From CAYZTY01 sp964444665 (GTDB lineage: Bacteria; Planctomycetota; Phycisphaerae; Sedimentisphaerales; CAYZTY01), in NCBI GenBank assembly GCA_964444665.1, contig CAYUIE010000002.1, positions 248,001 through 312,000 of the forward strand: a DNA stretch of 64,000 bases. The letters are read 5' to 3'. The notes below the pieces were generated by a model that was not told where the DNA came from, made no database searches, and saw only the letters and a list, made by a program, of their open reading frames with translations. Positions 18,039 through 26,612 of the stretch are shown one piece after another (the stretch's first letter is position 1; each line of letters starts with the position of its first letter). Made by a program: the position numbers and the translations under genes.

Positions 18039-18067
18039 ACTATATTCTCTCGGTCTTTATTTGTCAA
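18039..18067 (-). promoter_or_regulatory. Sigma70-type promoter of the lpxD-like gene
   Basis: Minus strand: TTGACA (18067-18062), 17-nt spacer, TATAGT (18044-18039). It predicts transcription from about 18032 and a leader of some 22 nt before the ATG at 18010. It rules against the longer reading frame from 18073. Confidence 0.8.
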
Positions 18068-18670
18068 TAACATGCTTCCTGTAATACCATAGCCGGATTT
18101 CAGATTAATCCTGATTGCAATTAATCATTTTTCTGCATAACAAGTAAATAAATTAGTCTTTCAAGGTTTTCGGAAGTGTAGGCAGCAATTTGGCAGGAGG
18201 GCCAGAACGCCCACGACGCGGAGCGTCGTCACGATGGTTTGACAAGCTAAAAGCGAGCCCAAAAAGGCGTTTCTGCTGCTCCGTCCCTGTGACCAATTCA
18301 AGGTTTGTCGGTTTCCGGGCAACCTAAAAATATCATATAAAACATACATAAAATTTTAAATTTAGTGTTGAGTTTGCCAAGACAGGTTTATAGTATAACT
18401 ATCGAAAATTATGAGATAATCGGGACTCAGCAGCAGGTAGGATTTTCAGTATTGTTTGCACTCTGGAGGAATCTGGAGGAAAATGAACAAAGTATCCTCA
18501 ACTTATATATCTTAAAGATTCTCATCCGTTGAAGGGACAAAAGCTACGTTGTGTGATTAAGAAGGGATAATTTAAAGTGTCCCGGAGGTGTAATTATTGC
18601 TGGGTTACTTTTTGGAGAGTCGTTGTTACGTGGGATAAATTGTATTTTTATTCAATTTCGAGGTGAGAAA
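18068..18670. other. Non-coding 600-bp interval between lpxD-like gene and lipoprotein gene
   Basis: No gene is supported on either strand. It contains a GC-rich hairpin ACGACGC-GGA-GCGTCGT at 18213-18229 (7-bp stem, 3-nt loop) in a GC-rich island (18180-18330) that contrasts with AT-rich flanks. The island may be a remnant of foreign or repeated DNA. Confidence 0.4.
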
Positions 18671-19051
18671 ATGAAGTCTCTAAAAATTTATGGTGTTTTC
18701 TGTTTTTTGGTTGTTTGCTCGTTGACACTGTTCGGGTGTGGTAAGAAAGCTGATGAAAGCAAATCCATCAGTGATGTAAAGGCCGAAGCCGAACAGATGA
18801 GTGTTGAAAAACTCAAGTCAATGGCAATGGAATATCAAGAAGCTATCACGGCCAAAAAAGGGGAAGTCGAGAAGCTTGCCGCTAAACTCAAGGACATTCC
18901 ACTTACCGATTTAATGAGCGAGGAAGCAAAAGGGCTGAAAGCAGATGTTGATGCTCTGAATAAATCTATGTCTGCTCTTCAGGAACGATTCACTGTCTAT
19001 TACAATGCATTAAAAGAAAAGGGTGGTGACTTGTCCGGCTTAAAAATCTGA
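18671..19051 (+). CDS. Small coiled-coil lipoprotein, unknown function
   Basis: A 126-residue exported lipoprotein. The signal peptide ends at the lipobox LFGC with Cys23 as the lipidated residue. The mature part is a Lys/Glu/Ala-rich helical segment (about residues 40-115) with heptad-like spacing (KAEAEQMSVEKLKSMAMEY), suggesting a coiled coil. No named family is recognised. GAGGTGAG (18660-18667) just before the ATG fixes the start. The mscS gene follows after 144 nt on the same strand; they may be co-regulated envelope-stress genes, which is a guess. Confidence 0.8.
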   Translation: MKSLKIYGVFCFLVVCSLTLFGCGKKADESKSISDVKAEAEQMSVEKLKSMAMEYQEAITAKKGEVEKLAAKLKDIPLTDLMSEEAKGLKADVDALNKSMSALQERFTVYYNALKEKGGDLSGLKI

Positions 19052-19195
19052 GGACAGCGTTATCGTCCCCGGAATTTAGCAATTCGATTAACTTGGAAGT
19101 CAAGGCAGACTTTCAGCCACAAATCCTTATTTGTAGGAAGGTGTGAGTTTGCGCCGAGTAAGCGGAATTAAAGCAGTTAAAAAGGAGGTGTTACG

Positions 19196-20023
19196 ATGCA
19201 GGATATTATCGACAAAATCTACGCGTATCTGGCCGAGTATGGATTAAAGGTTGTCGGTGCAGTTGTAATCTTTATCGTCGGGCGCTGGATAGCCAAGCTG
19301 TTGTCGAATATCATTGAGAAAGCACTCAAGAAGGCCAATGTGGATAAAACTCTGACGAAGTTTGCCAAGAGTTTGTGCTACATTACGCTGCTGATATTCG
19401 TGATTATAGCAGCAGTAGGAACATTAGGTGTCCCGATTGTCCAGTTCAGTGTGGTTGTTGGTGCAGCAGGCTTAGCTATCGGTTTGGCTTTGCAGGGTTC
19501 CTTGGCCAATTTTGCGTCTGGTGTACTTATGTTAATGTTCAGACCCTTTAAAGTGGGTGATTTTGTGGAGATAGCAGGAAGCAAGGGCACTGTGAAAGAG
19601 GTACAGATTTTCAATACAATCCTCGCTTCACCTGATAACGTGCGGGTTATTGTTCCTAATGCACAGGTAACAGGCGGGAATATTTTGAATTACACAGTTA
19701 ACGGCACAAGGCGGGTTGACCTGGGAGTCGGCGTTTCTTATGAGGACGACCTTAAAAAAGCAAAGCAGGTGATTGAAGATGTTCTGGCTGCCGACGAGAG
19801 AATACTCAAGGAGCCGCCCTATACGGTGGCTGTTTCTGAGCTTGGCGACAGTAGTGTTAATTTTGTTGTCCGACCGTGGGTAAAATCAGCGGATTATTGG
19901 GATGTATATTTCGATGTAACGACAAAGGTAAAGCAAAGTCTCGACCAAAATGGTATAACAATACCGTACCCACAACATGATATTCATATCAAAAGCCAGG
20001 GCAATCAGTCAGCCTTGACTTAA
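19196..20023 (+). CDS. mscS: Small-conductance mechanosensitive channel (MscS family)
   Basis: A 275-residue inner-membrane channel that opens under tension to release solutes on osmotic downshock. There are three N-terminal membrane helices (about 18-38, 60-82 and 88-115). The pore helix segment GLAIGLALQGSLANFASGV is followed by RPFKVGDFVEIAG, the start of the beta domain, then by the alpha/beta cytoplasmic cage domain to residue 270. Length fits the basic E. coli-type MscS. AAGGAGGTG sits directly upstream of the ATG at the normal spacing. It is convergent with the efflux operon. Confidence 0.96.
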   Translation: MQDIIDKIYAYLAEYGLKVVGAVVIFIVGRWIAKLLSNIIEKALKKANVDKTLTKFAKSLCYITLLIFVIIAAVGTLGVPIVQFSVVVGAAGLAIGLALQGSLANFASGVLMLMFRPFKVGDFVEIAGSKGTVKEVQIFNTILASPDNVRVIVPNAQVTGGNILNYTVNGTRRVDLGVGVSYEDDLKKAKQVIEDVLAADERILKEPPYTVAVSELGDSSVNFVVRPWVKSADYWDVYFDVTTKVKQSLDQNGITIPYPQHDIHIKSQGNQSALT

Positions 20024-20117
20024 TAGAAGCATGACATAAAGAATAACGAATTAACGGGAAAGATTTAGTTTAAAGGACACATAGCAGTCTTGCTCCATTG
20101 GAAGGAGTTATCAACGC

Positions 20118-21386
20118 TCATTCATGTCTCAAGGCAATGATTGGATCAACCTTCGCCGCGCTTGCGGCGGGATATATACCGAATACAATCCCAACACTGA
20201 CACTGATGAACAGGGGAAGCAATATGCTTTCTATCGTGATTACGGTCGGCATCTTGGCAAAATAAGTAATAATACAGGGGATGGTGATTCCTAAGGCAAG
20301 GCCGACTATTCCGCCAAGGGTTGAAAGTACTACGGTTTCTATCAGGAATTGAATGATAATTTGTTTTCTTTTGGCACCGATTGCCCGCCGGATACCTATT
20401 TCACGGGTTCGTTCCGTCACCGAAGCAAGCATAATATTCATAATACCTATGCCGCCAACCAAGAGGCTTATACTTGCGATGGAGCCAAGTACGACGTTGA
20501 AAGTTCTTTTAGTAGCTTCTGCCTGTTTTAGCAAGGTAAGCGGCACACTAACCTCATAATCTTTCTTCTTGTGGAAACTTTGTAGCATCCGTTCGATTCC
20601 TGCTGCGGCCGACTCAACATTTTCTGTTTCATTGACCTGTACAATAATCTGGTGTAATTCCACTAATTCCATTGACCTGCTGCCGGAAGTTCTTTTGGCG
20701 AATATATCTCCATAATACTGACGAACTGTGCTTAACGGAATATAGGCGTCTATTTGCTGGTCTGGTATCTGGATGTTGCCGGCCTGTCCCGATTCACTTT
20801 TAATAATTCCAACAACCTCAAAGTAATCCCCGCCGATTTTTATTGTCTGGCCTATTGTATTTCTGGTGGCCAGCAACTTTCTTGCCCCGAATTCCGTCAG
20901 CACGGTTACCGCGGAAGATTCCAGGACCTCCTTTTCGTTAAAAACTCTTCCGGCAAGAACCTGTCTCGGCACTAACTCGAACCATTTCTGAGTAGTACCC
21001 ACTATTCTTAACTCCAATGCATTTGAGCCAAGACGTGATTCCTTACGTATCAGCTTGGCCGGTGCAACCTGGCGGATATTTTTGAAACTTTCGCTTATTC
21101 TCTCGTGGTCAAGATATGTCAGCCCATAGACACTCATAAAAGAATGCTGTGTACTGGTGGACTCTTCTTCAAGAGACTTGACGGAATTTACAATAATATT
21201 ATTACTGCCGAGCTTCTGGATTTGATTAAGCGCTTCTTTGCTGGCGCCTTCTCCAACCGCCAACATAGCCACGACGCTTCCTACCCCGAAAACAACACCG
21301 AGCATAGTCAGGAATGAGCGGAGTTTGTGCAAAAGTAAATTCTCGATGCCAAGCCATATATTCCTTATAAATCTCGATTGTTTCAT
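20118..21386 (-). CDS. MacB-like ABC transporter permease
   Basis: A 422-residue FtsX/MacB-type permease. The N-terminal helix follows LLHKLRSFLTMLGVVFGVGS. A large periplasmic MacB-PCD domain covers about residues 45-290, and three C-terminal helices carry the conserved TERTREIGIRRAIGA coupling region. Unlike E. coli MacB, the ATPase is a separate protein, encoded immediately upstream (2-nt gap). It is the last gene of the tetR-tolC-macA-ATPase-permease operon and should form the inner-membrane part of a tripartite exporter of drugs, peptides or lipids; the substrate is unknown. Confidence 0.94.
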   Translation of the reverse strand: MKQSRFIRNIWLGIENLLLHKLRSFLTMLGVVFGVGSVVAMLAVGEGASKEALNQIQKLGSNNIIVNSVKSLEEESTSTQHSFMSVYGLTYLDHERISESFKNIRQVAPAKLIRKESRLGSNALELRIVGTTQKWFELVPRQVLAGRVFNEKEVLESSAVTVLTEFGARKLLATRNTIGQTIKIGGDYFEVVGIIKSESGQAGNIQIPDQQIDAYIPLSTVRQYYGDIFAKRTSGSRSMELVELHQIIVQVNETENVESAAAGIERMLQSFHKKKDYEVSVPLTLLKQAEATKRTFNVVLGSIASISLLVGGIGIMNIMLASVTERTREIGIRRAIGAKRKQIIIQFLIETVVLSTLGGIVGLALGITIPCIITYFAKMPTVITIESILLPLFISVSVGIVFGIYPAASAAKVDPIIALRHE

Positions 21387-21388
21387 TT

Positions 21389-22069
21389 TTATTTTTCTTC
21401 TATGCTGTCAATATAGCCGTCTTTCATATGCAGTCGGTTTTGTGCATAAGCTGCGATATGAGACTCATGCGTAACCATAATAATAGTCTTGCCTTCCCGG
21501 TTTAGCTCGGCGAGTAATTCCATAATCTGTTCTCCTGTGTGACTGTCCAGATTACCTGTAGGCTCATCGGCCAGGATGATATGAGGGTCACCGGCCAGAG
21601 CACGTGCAACGGCGACTCGCTGCATCTGACCTCCGGACAGTTCCGATGGGCGATGATTAAGCCTGTCCCCGAGTCCTACCTTAACGGCCATTTCTTTTGC
21701 CCGTTGCCCGCTCGCTTCGGCATCAAATCCAAGGTAGTACAACGGCAGTTCAATATTTCTTTGTACGGTTAACTGAGGAATCAGATTAAAGCTCTGAAAA
21801 ACAAATCCCACATATTTAAGCCGAATATCACTCAACGAGTCATCGTTTAGTACACTCACATCTTTGTCTTCAAGAAAATATTTGCCTGATGTAGGACGGT
21901 CGAGACAACCGAGTATATTCATCATAGTGCTCTTACCGGAACCGCTGGGGCCCATGATGGCCCAGAAACTGCCTTTTTGAAAAGATATACTCACGTCATT
22001 AAGGGCTTTAACCTGCTGAGCACCCATTTCATATATTTTACGAATATTATCAAATCTCACGAGATTCAT
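21389..22069 (-). CDS. ABC transporter ATPase (MacB/LolD-type)
   Basis: A 226-residue nucleotide-binding subunit. Walker A GPSGSGKST, Q-loop FVFQSFNLIPQLT, signature LSGGQMQRVAVARAL, Walker B HIILADEPTG and the H-loop VTHES are all intact. It belongs to the MacB/LolD/FtsE group of mechanotransmission ABC proteins. It powers the permease encoded 2 nt downstream and follows the membrane-fusion gene by 42 nt. Confidence 0.96.
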   Translation of the reverse strand: MNLVRFDNIRKIYEMGAQQVKALNDVSISFQKGSFWAIMGPSGSGKSTMMNILGCLDRPTSGKYFLEDKDVSVLNDDSLSDIRLKYVGFVFQSFNLIPQLTVQRNIELPLYYLGFDAEASGQRAKEMAVKVGLGDRLNHRPSELSGGQMQRVAVARALAGDPHIILADEPTGNLDSHTGEQIMELLAELNREGKTIIMVTHESHIAAYAQNRLHMKDGYIDSIEEK

Positions 22070-22111
22070 ATCTTCAACTCATAAAAAGTTTATTTCTTCT
22101 TTTTTATTTTC

Positions 22112-23845
22112 TTATTGTTCGGGTCTTTGCTGTTGTTTCCGGATTTTTTCTCTTTCTTCCGGAGACATTTGCTCGAATCGCTTTCGCATCTCTTCTCGCT
22201 GCTCAGGGGTAAGGCTTTCAAACCTTTTCCTGGCTTCTTCCATATCTGGGGGTTTATCAACTTCGGGCTCAGGAGACTGTTTGTCCGACTCTTTTGTATT
22301 TGTGTTGTTCAGGCTTTCTGATATTTTCTGTTGTAAATCTTCAGTGGTAGCTTGTTCAGAGAGGTTTTTGTTCTCGGAGCCTGCCGCGGCCGATTTCAAT
22401 GGTGGATTTAGCAAAATAATGTCGCCTTCATTCAATCCTTCTGTAATATGAATCATCTTGTTATTATTGAGCCCAATTTCCACCTCTCTGGGCTCGATTG
22501 CCCCCCCGACCTGCACATAAACAGTCGGCTGCGAACCGATGCGTGTAACCGCCTGAATGGGAATATAAATGACGTCCTGGTATTGCTGTGCAATTATTTC
22601 CGCCTGGCAGCCCATTCCGGTTCTTAATATCTCACTCTCCTCGTCAATATAGACTTCCGAATTATAAACTTTCAGGTCCGGGTTCATCCACATGCTTTGC
22701 GCGTCCGGCAAAGGAGCAATTTGTTTTACCGTGCCGTAGAACCTGTTGCCGGGCAAAGCATCGACTGTGATAATTACCGGCAGCCCGATTTTTGCTTTTT
22801 CCAGATTGGATTCGTGAATCGTGATTTCCGCTTTGGACAGATTGCCAATAGGAAGATAGATAAGCTCCTGACGCTCCTGTACCTCCTGTCCTTCATCCAA
22901 GGGTTCCGTCCTGCTGCGCCAGCCGCCCCTTCTTGCGCTCGTAGCGTATATCAGCAGGCCGTCGGCGGGAGCATAGATTTTAGTCTTTTTGAGCTGGTCT
23001 TCAATTTTCTGCAGCTTGTCTTTTTGTCGCAGATACTCGGCTTCTTTCGCTTTCAAATCGGCCTGGGCCTGTATCACATCGGCTCGGGCCTTGCGTTCGG
23101 CACGCTCTAATGCCATTTGGGCCTGAGAAACATCGCTTTCCAGTTGGGCAAGATTACGTTTGTAAGTGTAATCGGCCAGAAGGTCTTTGCTCTTTTTAGC
23201 CAGCTGTACGTCAAGGGCCTTTTTCTTTTCCGTCAGTTCATCTTTCTGAAGTTCGGTCTGGGATATGTATTTATCCCTAAAAAGCTGTAGCGACCACTCA
23301 AGTGTTTCCTTTGCCTGCGCGAGCTCTTCCTGTGCCAGCGTGATGTCGGCATCCGCCTTGTCGAGCTCGTATGGATATTCACCTTTGATATATTTTTCCA
23401 GGTCCTGCTTTGAAAATTCGAGATTCAGCTTTCCAATGTCGACGTCGCTTTTTGCCTGATTTTCGACAACAGCGAAATTTTCTTTCGAGCCGATATATGA
23501 CGCTTCAGCGTTTTGAACCCTGATTTCCTGGTCGATTTTCTGGTCCTCAAGTGAGCTCGCATCCAGTTCGATGAGTAAATCACCTTTTTTGACGCGTGTT
23601 CCTTCGGGAACCAGTGATATAATGGATGTTCTGCCCTCGACTTCGTTTTTGATTATTATCTGGTCCCTTGCCTTGATTGTCCCAGATTCAACGAAGCTTA
23701 TTGTCAATTGGCCGCTTTTGACCCGGTATGTAGGGCCGTTAAGTTTATCTCCATTTCTGCTCTGAAAGATTTGTCCTGAAACAAAGAGAATTACCAGGAT
23801 AATGATGACAGAGCTAATTATTATGTATATTTGCTTTTTGGACAT
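22112..23845 (-). CDS. HlyD/MacA-family periplasmic adaptor
   Basis: A 577-residue membrane-fusion protein. One N-terminal membrane helix (IYIIISSVIIILVILFVS) is followed by a lipoyl/biotinyl-like half, a long alpha-hairpin (about 90-290, rich in Ala/Lys/Glu/Gln), the second lipoyl half and beta-barrel domains. The C-terminal tail of about 70 residues is polar and charged (repeats of EEMRKRFE type) and is not typical of MacA. The start at 23845 (MSKKQ) has GGAG at good spacing and overlaps the tolC-like gene by 32 nt; the ATG at 23890 has no ribosome site. It bridges the ABC permease to the outer-membrane channel. Confidence 0.92.
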   Translation of the reverse strand: MSKKQIYIIISSVIIILVILFVSGQIFQSRNGDKLNGPTYRVKSGQLTISFVESGTIKARDQIIIKNEVEGRTSIISLVPEGTRVKKGDLLIELDASSLEDQKIDQEIRVQNAEASYIGSKENFAVVENQAKSDVDIGKLNLEFSKQDLEKYIKGEYPYELDKADADITLAQEELAQAKETLEWSLQLFRDKYISQTELQKDELTEKKKALDVQLAKKSKDLLADYTYKRNLAQLESDVSQAQMALERAERKARADVIQAQADLKAKEAEYLRQKDKLQKIEDQLKKTKIYAPADGLLIYATSARRGGWRSRTEPLDEGQEVQERQELIYLPIGNLSKAEITIHESNLEKAKIGLPVIITVDALPGNRFYGTVKQIAPLPDAQSMWMNPDLKVYNSEVYIDEESEILRTGMGCQAEIIAQQYQDVIYIPIQAVTRIGSQPTVYVQVGGAIEPREVEIGLNNNKMIHITEGLNEGDIILLNPPLKSAAAGSENKNLSEQATTEDLQQKISESLNNTNTKESDKQSPEPEVDKPPDMEEARKRFESLTPEQREEMRKRFEQMSPEEREKIRKQQQRPEQ

Positions 23846-25712
23846 TTTCTTTTTCTCCGGGTGAATATTCCTGCCATAATCCCTTTTCATTTACTTGCAA
23901 AACACCCATATCGCGTTGAATAGTCAGCTCCGCTATTCGATAATCGACTATGGAAGCTGTAAGCGCATTTTGGGCGGACAAAAGTGAGTCCTGGGCCTCC
24001 AATAAATCACGTGTCTGAGCCCTTCCCGCTTCAAGAAACATATTAACACTTCTAACCCGTTTCTGGGCTGTATATACGGCTTTTGCCTGTATGTACATAT
24101 TTTCCCTTGCCTCGAGCAGGTCCCGCAATATATTTCTAATTTGTGTTTTTATTTCATCTTCCTTTAACTGGACATTGCGGACGGCACGTTCGAGGTTAAT
24201 AAAACTGTTTCGATAGCTTATGCTTTCCTCCGTCCTTTCAAAGGGAAGGTCAAGCGTTAAAAGCGCTGAAAAAGTCCCTTTATCCGTTCTGAGTTGGGCG
24301 TTGTCTAAATCGACTTTTTCGAGAGGCCGTCTGCTGCCTAGTTCCGCAGAGCCGAAAAAGGTCAGTTCGGCACCCAGAGCGTCTGCGGCTACAACCACGG
24401 CCCGTTGAGTATCGTAAACCCTTCCCTGTATTGTCATAAAATCAAGACGGCTATCAAAAGCCAGTTGTATAGCAATCGGTTCATCAATCTCAAGCGGGCC
24501 GGCATCTTCATAACCCGGCATAATCAGTTCAATCGGGGCGTCGGCCGGAGGTATCTTAATTTCGCCCCGATGTTTATCTTCTTCGGCTATCTTATTAATA
24601 ATTTGGTCCGTTGGTTTTGCAAGAATCGTAAGCTCGTTCGGGTCCAGCTCGATGACCGAATCGGTGACAAGACCGAGAAACGTCTTAAAGGAATCAAGCT
24701 GCTTCTTGTATGATTGTATCGATGCAATCCATCTTTGGCGTGCCCTTAATTCGTTCTGCACAGCCTGGTCAACTTCGATTTCCTTGATTCTGCCCGCGTC
24801 GGCCAGCCTTCTGCTTCTTCGAACGGACGCTATTCGGCTGCGATAGTCGGCTTTGTTGTTCTTAACGGAGTCTAACTGTTGGAGGACTGAGAGATATTTG
24901 CTTGCTACATCGACGGCGAATTCTTTTTTGAATCGTTCGAAGTCCCAGATTGCATAGATGACATTTCTTTGGGCCTGGGTTAACGGCTCTGCGACAATAT
25001 GTTTTCCGGAACCCCTTAATAACGGTATTGAAACGGTTGCGTCGCCGGCAATTCCCAGAGAAGACGCTCCGCCCATAGTAAACAGGTTCGCCAGGTCAAT
25101 GGCCAGAGCGGTAGTAAGTTGCATGCCGGACTCGATTTTTCTGCTTGCCCCGAGTTCACCGCTCGCTACATTCCCGCTGACAGTTCTATCACCGGTTGAA
25201 TCCGTGCTGAGAATGTTTTCCACCTGGCCTACGAATGTGTTTCTGAAATCATCCCGCTCCAATTCAAGCGCCAAGGCGGATTTAAACACATCTTCCTTTT
25301 GGGTCTGGTAATCGAAACTATTACGAGCGCCTATTTCCAGGGCTTGTATAAGTGACAATTTAAGCGGTTTATTCTCCTCAAGGAGTACGACCGGATCAAG
25401 TAACAGCTCATCATTGGGATAATTTTCTTCCGGCCAGTGTTCGATTTTTTCAAGCTCTTCAGTTCCCAGCGATGCCGGACCGCTGGTGGGAAGTTTTTGT
25501 GTTTTCAGTAATCTCCTGCGCAGAATATTACTGGGTCTTTCAATATCGAAACTTTCGGTTTTACCAAGGGCTGTGAGCTGTTTATCCCTGATTATGTCGT
25601 AGGCGACTTTATCGGTTTCGTGACGATATTCGGTTGGAGACTGACATCCTGCCTCAAGGCAAAGCAGTATATAAACAGAAATCAAAGCTATATTTGAACG
25701 CCGTAATCTCAT
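23814..25712 (-). CDS. TolC-like outer-membrane efflux protein
   Basis: A 632-residue outer membrane efflux protein. The signal peptide leads to LEAGC, with Cys23 a possible lipid attachment site, as in OprM-type members. Two long helical repeats (about 240-340 and 520-620) with Ala/Gln/Arg-rich heptads are characteristic of the periplasmic tunnel; RQRWIASIQSYKKQLDSFK is one such stretch. It is longer than TolC, with an extra N-terminal region of about 100 residues. It follows tetR by 30 nt and overlaps the adaptor gene by 32 nt, so the operon is translationally coupled. Confidence 0.93.
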   Translation of the reverse strand: MRLRRSNIALISVYILLCLEAGCQSPTEYRHETDKVAYDIIRDKQLTALGKTESFDIERPSNILRRRLLKTQKLPTSGPASLGTEELEKIEHWPEENYPNDELLLDPVVLLEENKPLKLSLIQALEIGARNSFDYQTQKEDVFKSALALELERDDFRNTFVGQVENILSTDSTGDRTVSGNVASGELGASRKIESGMQLTTALAIDLANLFTMGGASSLGIAGDATVSIPLLRGSGKHIVAEPLTQAQRNVIYAIWDFERFKKEFAVDVASKYLSVLQQLDSVKNNKADYRSRIASVRRSRRLADAGRIKEIEVDQAVQNELRARQRWIASIQSYKKQLDSFKTFLGLVTDSVIELDPNELTILAKPTDQIINKIAEEDKHRGEIKIPPADAPIELIMPGYEDAGPLEIDEPIAIQLAFDSRLDFMTIQGRVYDTQRAVVVAADALGAELTFFGSAELGSRRPLEKVDLDNAQLRTDKGTFSALLTLDLPFERTEESISYRNSFINLERAVRNVQLKEDEIKTQIRNILRDLLEARENMYIQAKAVYTAQKRVRSVNMFLEAGRAQTRDLLEAQDSLLSAQNALTASIVDYRIAELTIQRDMGVLQVNEKGLWQEYSPGEKENVQKANIHNN

Positions 25713-25742
25713 CCTGATTATCTCGATTTCAAGTATACCCTT

Positions 25743-26372
25743 TTATCCATCAACTTGAAGAGCTTCCCGGCAATTAGCCGTAAATTGATTATCAACCGTA
25801 CAGGCCCCTTTTAGAAACAGGTCAATCAGCAATTCCCCATCCTGCATAGAATCGGAGGAAATGTCAGTATCAGTTACATAAGCCCTTAACATACCTAATA
25901 GAGAAGCGGCCAGGAATTCGGTTGATAAATCAGGGCGTATCACTCCCTCGGCGACACCTTCTGAAAGTGTGTTAGACAGGGCGTTAATCAAATTTCTTCG
26001 CCTGGAAATCCACCTTTCCCGAAACTTGCCTTTAGCCCAGTATGTATATGATGTTTGGGTCTGCATTATCTGCAGCAACTGGCGTCGCCTGGCAAAAAAC
26101 CGGACAATATAGAAATACGTCTTATTTATCTTTTCAGTGAATGATACGTCATTTGGAACTTTTTGTTCCAGTATAGTACATAATTCATCGAAACCGGATG
26201 CGGCCACTTCGAAGAACAGGTCCTCTTTGTTCTCGAAATAATTGTAAATGGTCCCCTTGCCGATTTTGGCGTTTTTAATGACTTCATCGAGGGTGATTTC
26301 GGAGAGTTTTCGCCCGGCTGCTAACTGTTCGACAGCCCTCATAATCTGCTTTTTCTTATCGTTACGGTCCAT
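25743..26372 (-). CDS. TetR/AcrR-family transcriptional regulator
   Basis: A 209-residue repressor. The N-terminal helix-turn-helix is clear: ITLDEVIKNAKIGKGTIYNY then FENKEDLFFEV. The remaining helices (60-200) form the ligand-sensing domain. It is the first gene of the tripartite efflux operon and divergent from the RND exporter operon. A perfect palindromic site lies 76 nt upstream of its start, so it probably represses itself and perhaps both operons, released by an exported compound. Confidence 0.95.
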   Translation of the reverse strand: MDRNDKKKQIMRAVEQLAAGRKLSEITLDEVIKNAKIGKGTIYNYFENKEDLFFEVAASGFDELCTILEQKVPNDVSFTEKINKTYFYIVRFFARRRQLLQIMQTQTSYTYWAKGKFRERWISRRRNLINALSNTLSEGVAEGVIRPDLSTEFLAASLLGMLRAYVTDTDISSDSMQDGELLIDLFLKGACTVDNQFTANCREALQVDG

Positions 26373-26448
26373 ATTCAGTTTTTTTTCAGGTATTTAATGC
26401 CATCCTCGGCTCGAATATCGGCTGGATTTGGAGTGCTCTGAAGGTAAA

Positions 26449-26462
26449 ACTGACCAGTCAGT
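26449..26462. promoter_or_regulatory. Probable TetR-family operator
   Basis: ACTGAC-CA-GTCAGT is a perfect 6-bp inverted repeat with a 2-nt centre, the typical shape of a TetR/AcrR site, in the 240-bp region between the divergent tetR and RND genes. Confidence 0.65.
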
Positions 26463-26548
26463 ACGCAAGACGGTTTCAGGGGCGGATTTATTGCATTTTT
26501 TTAAAACAAAACTTAAAAGTTGTCTTAATTTCCCCATATAGAACGGTC

Positions 26549-26577
26549 TTGACATATTTCGAATTTGACAAAACAAT
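26549..26577 (+). promoter_or_regulatory. Candidate promoter of the RND exporter operon
   Basis: TTGACA (26549-26554), 17-nt spacer, AACAAT (26572-26577), 35 nt before the ATG at 26613. The -35 is perfect and the -10 weak. Confidence 0.5.
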
Positions 26578-26612
26578 AATGTTGAATAAAACAAGAATTA
26601 AGGGGCAAAAGT

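Noticed and set aside
18011..18073. Longer N-terminus for the LpxD-like protein
   Set aside because: These codons overlap a TTGACA-17-TATAGT promoter, and the start at 18010 has its own ribosome-binding site.
18161..18349. Minus-strand frame in the GC-rich island
   Set aside because: No start context or family resemblance; it contains a hairpin and looks non-coding.
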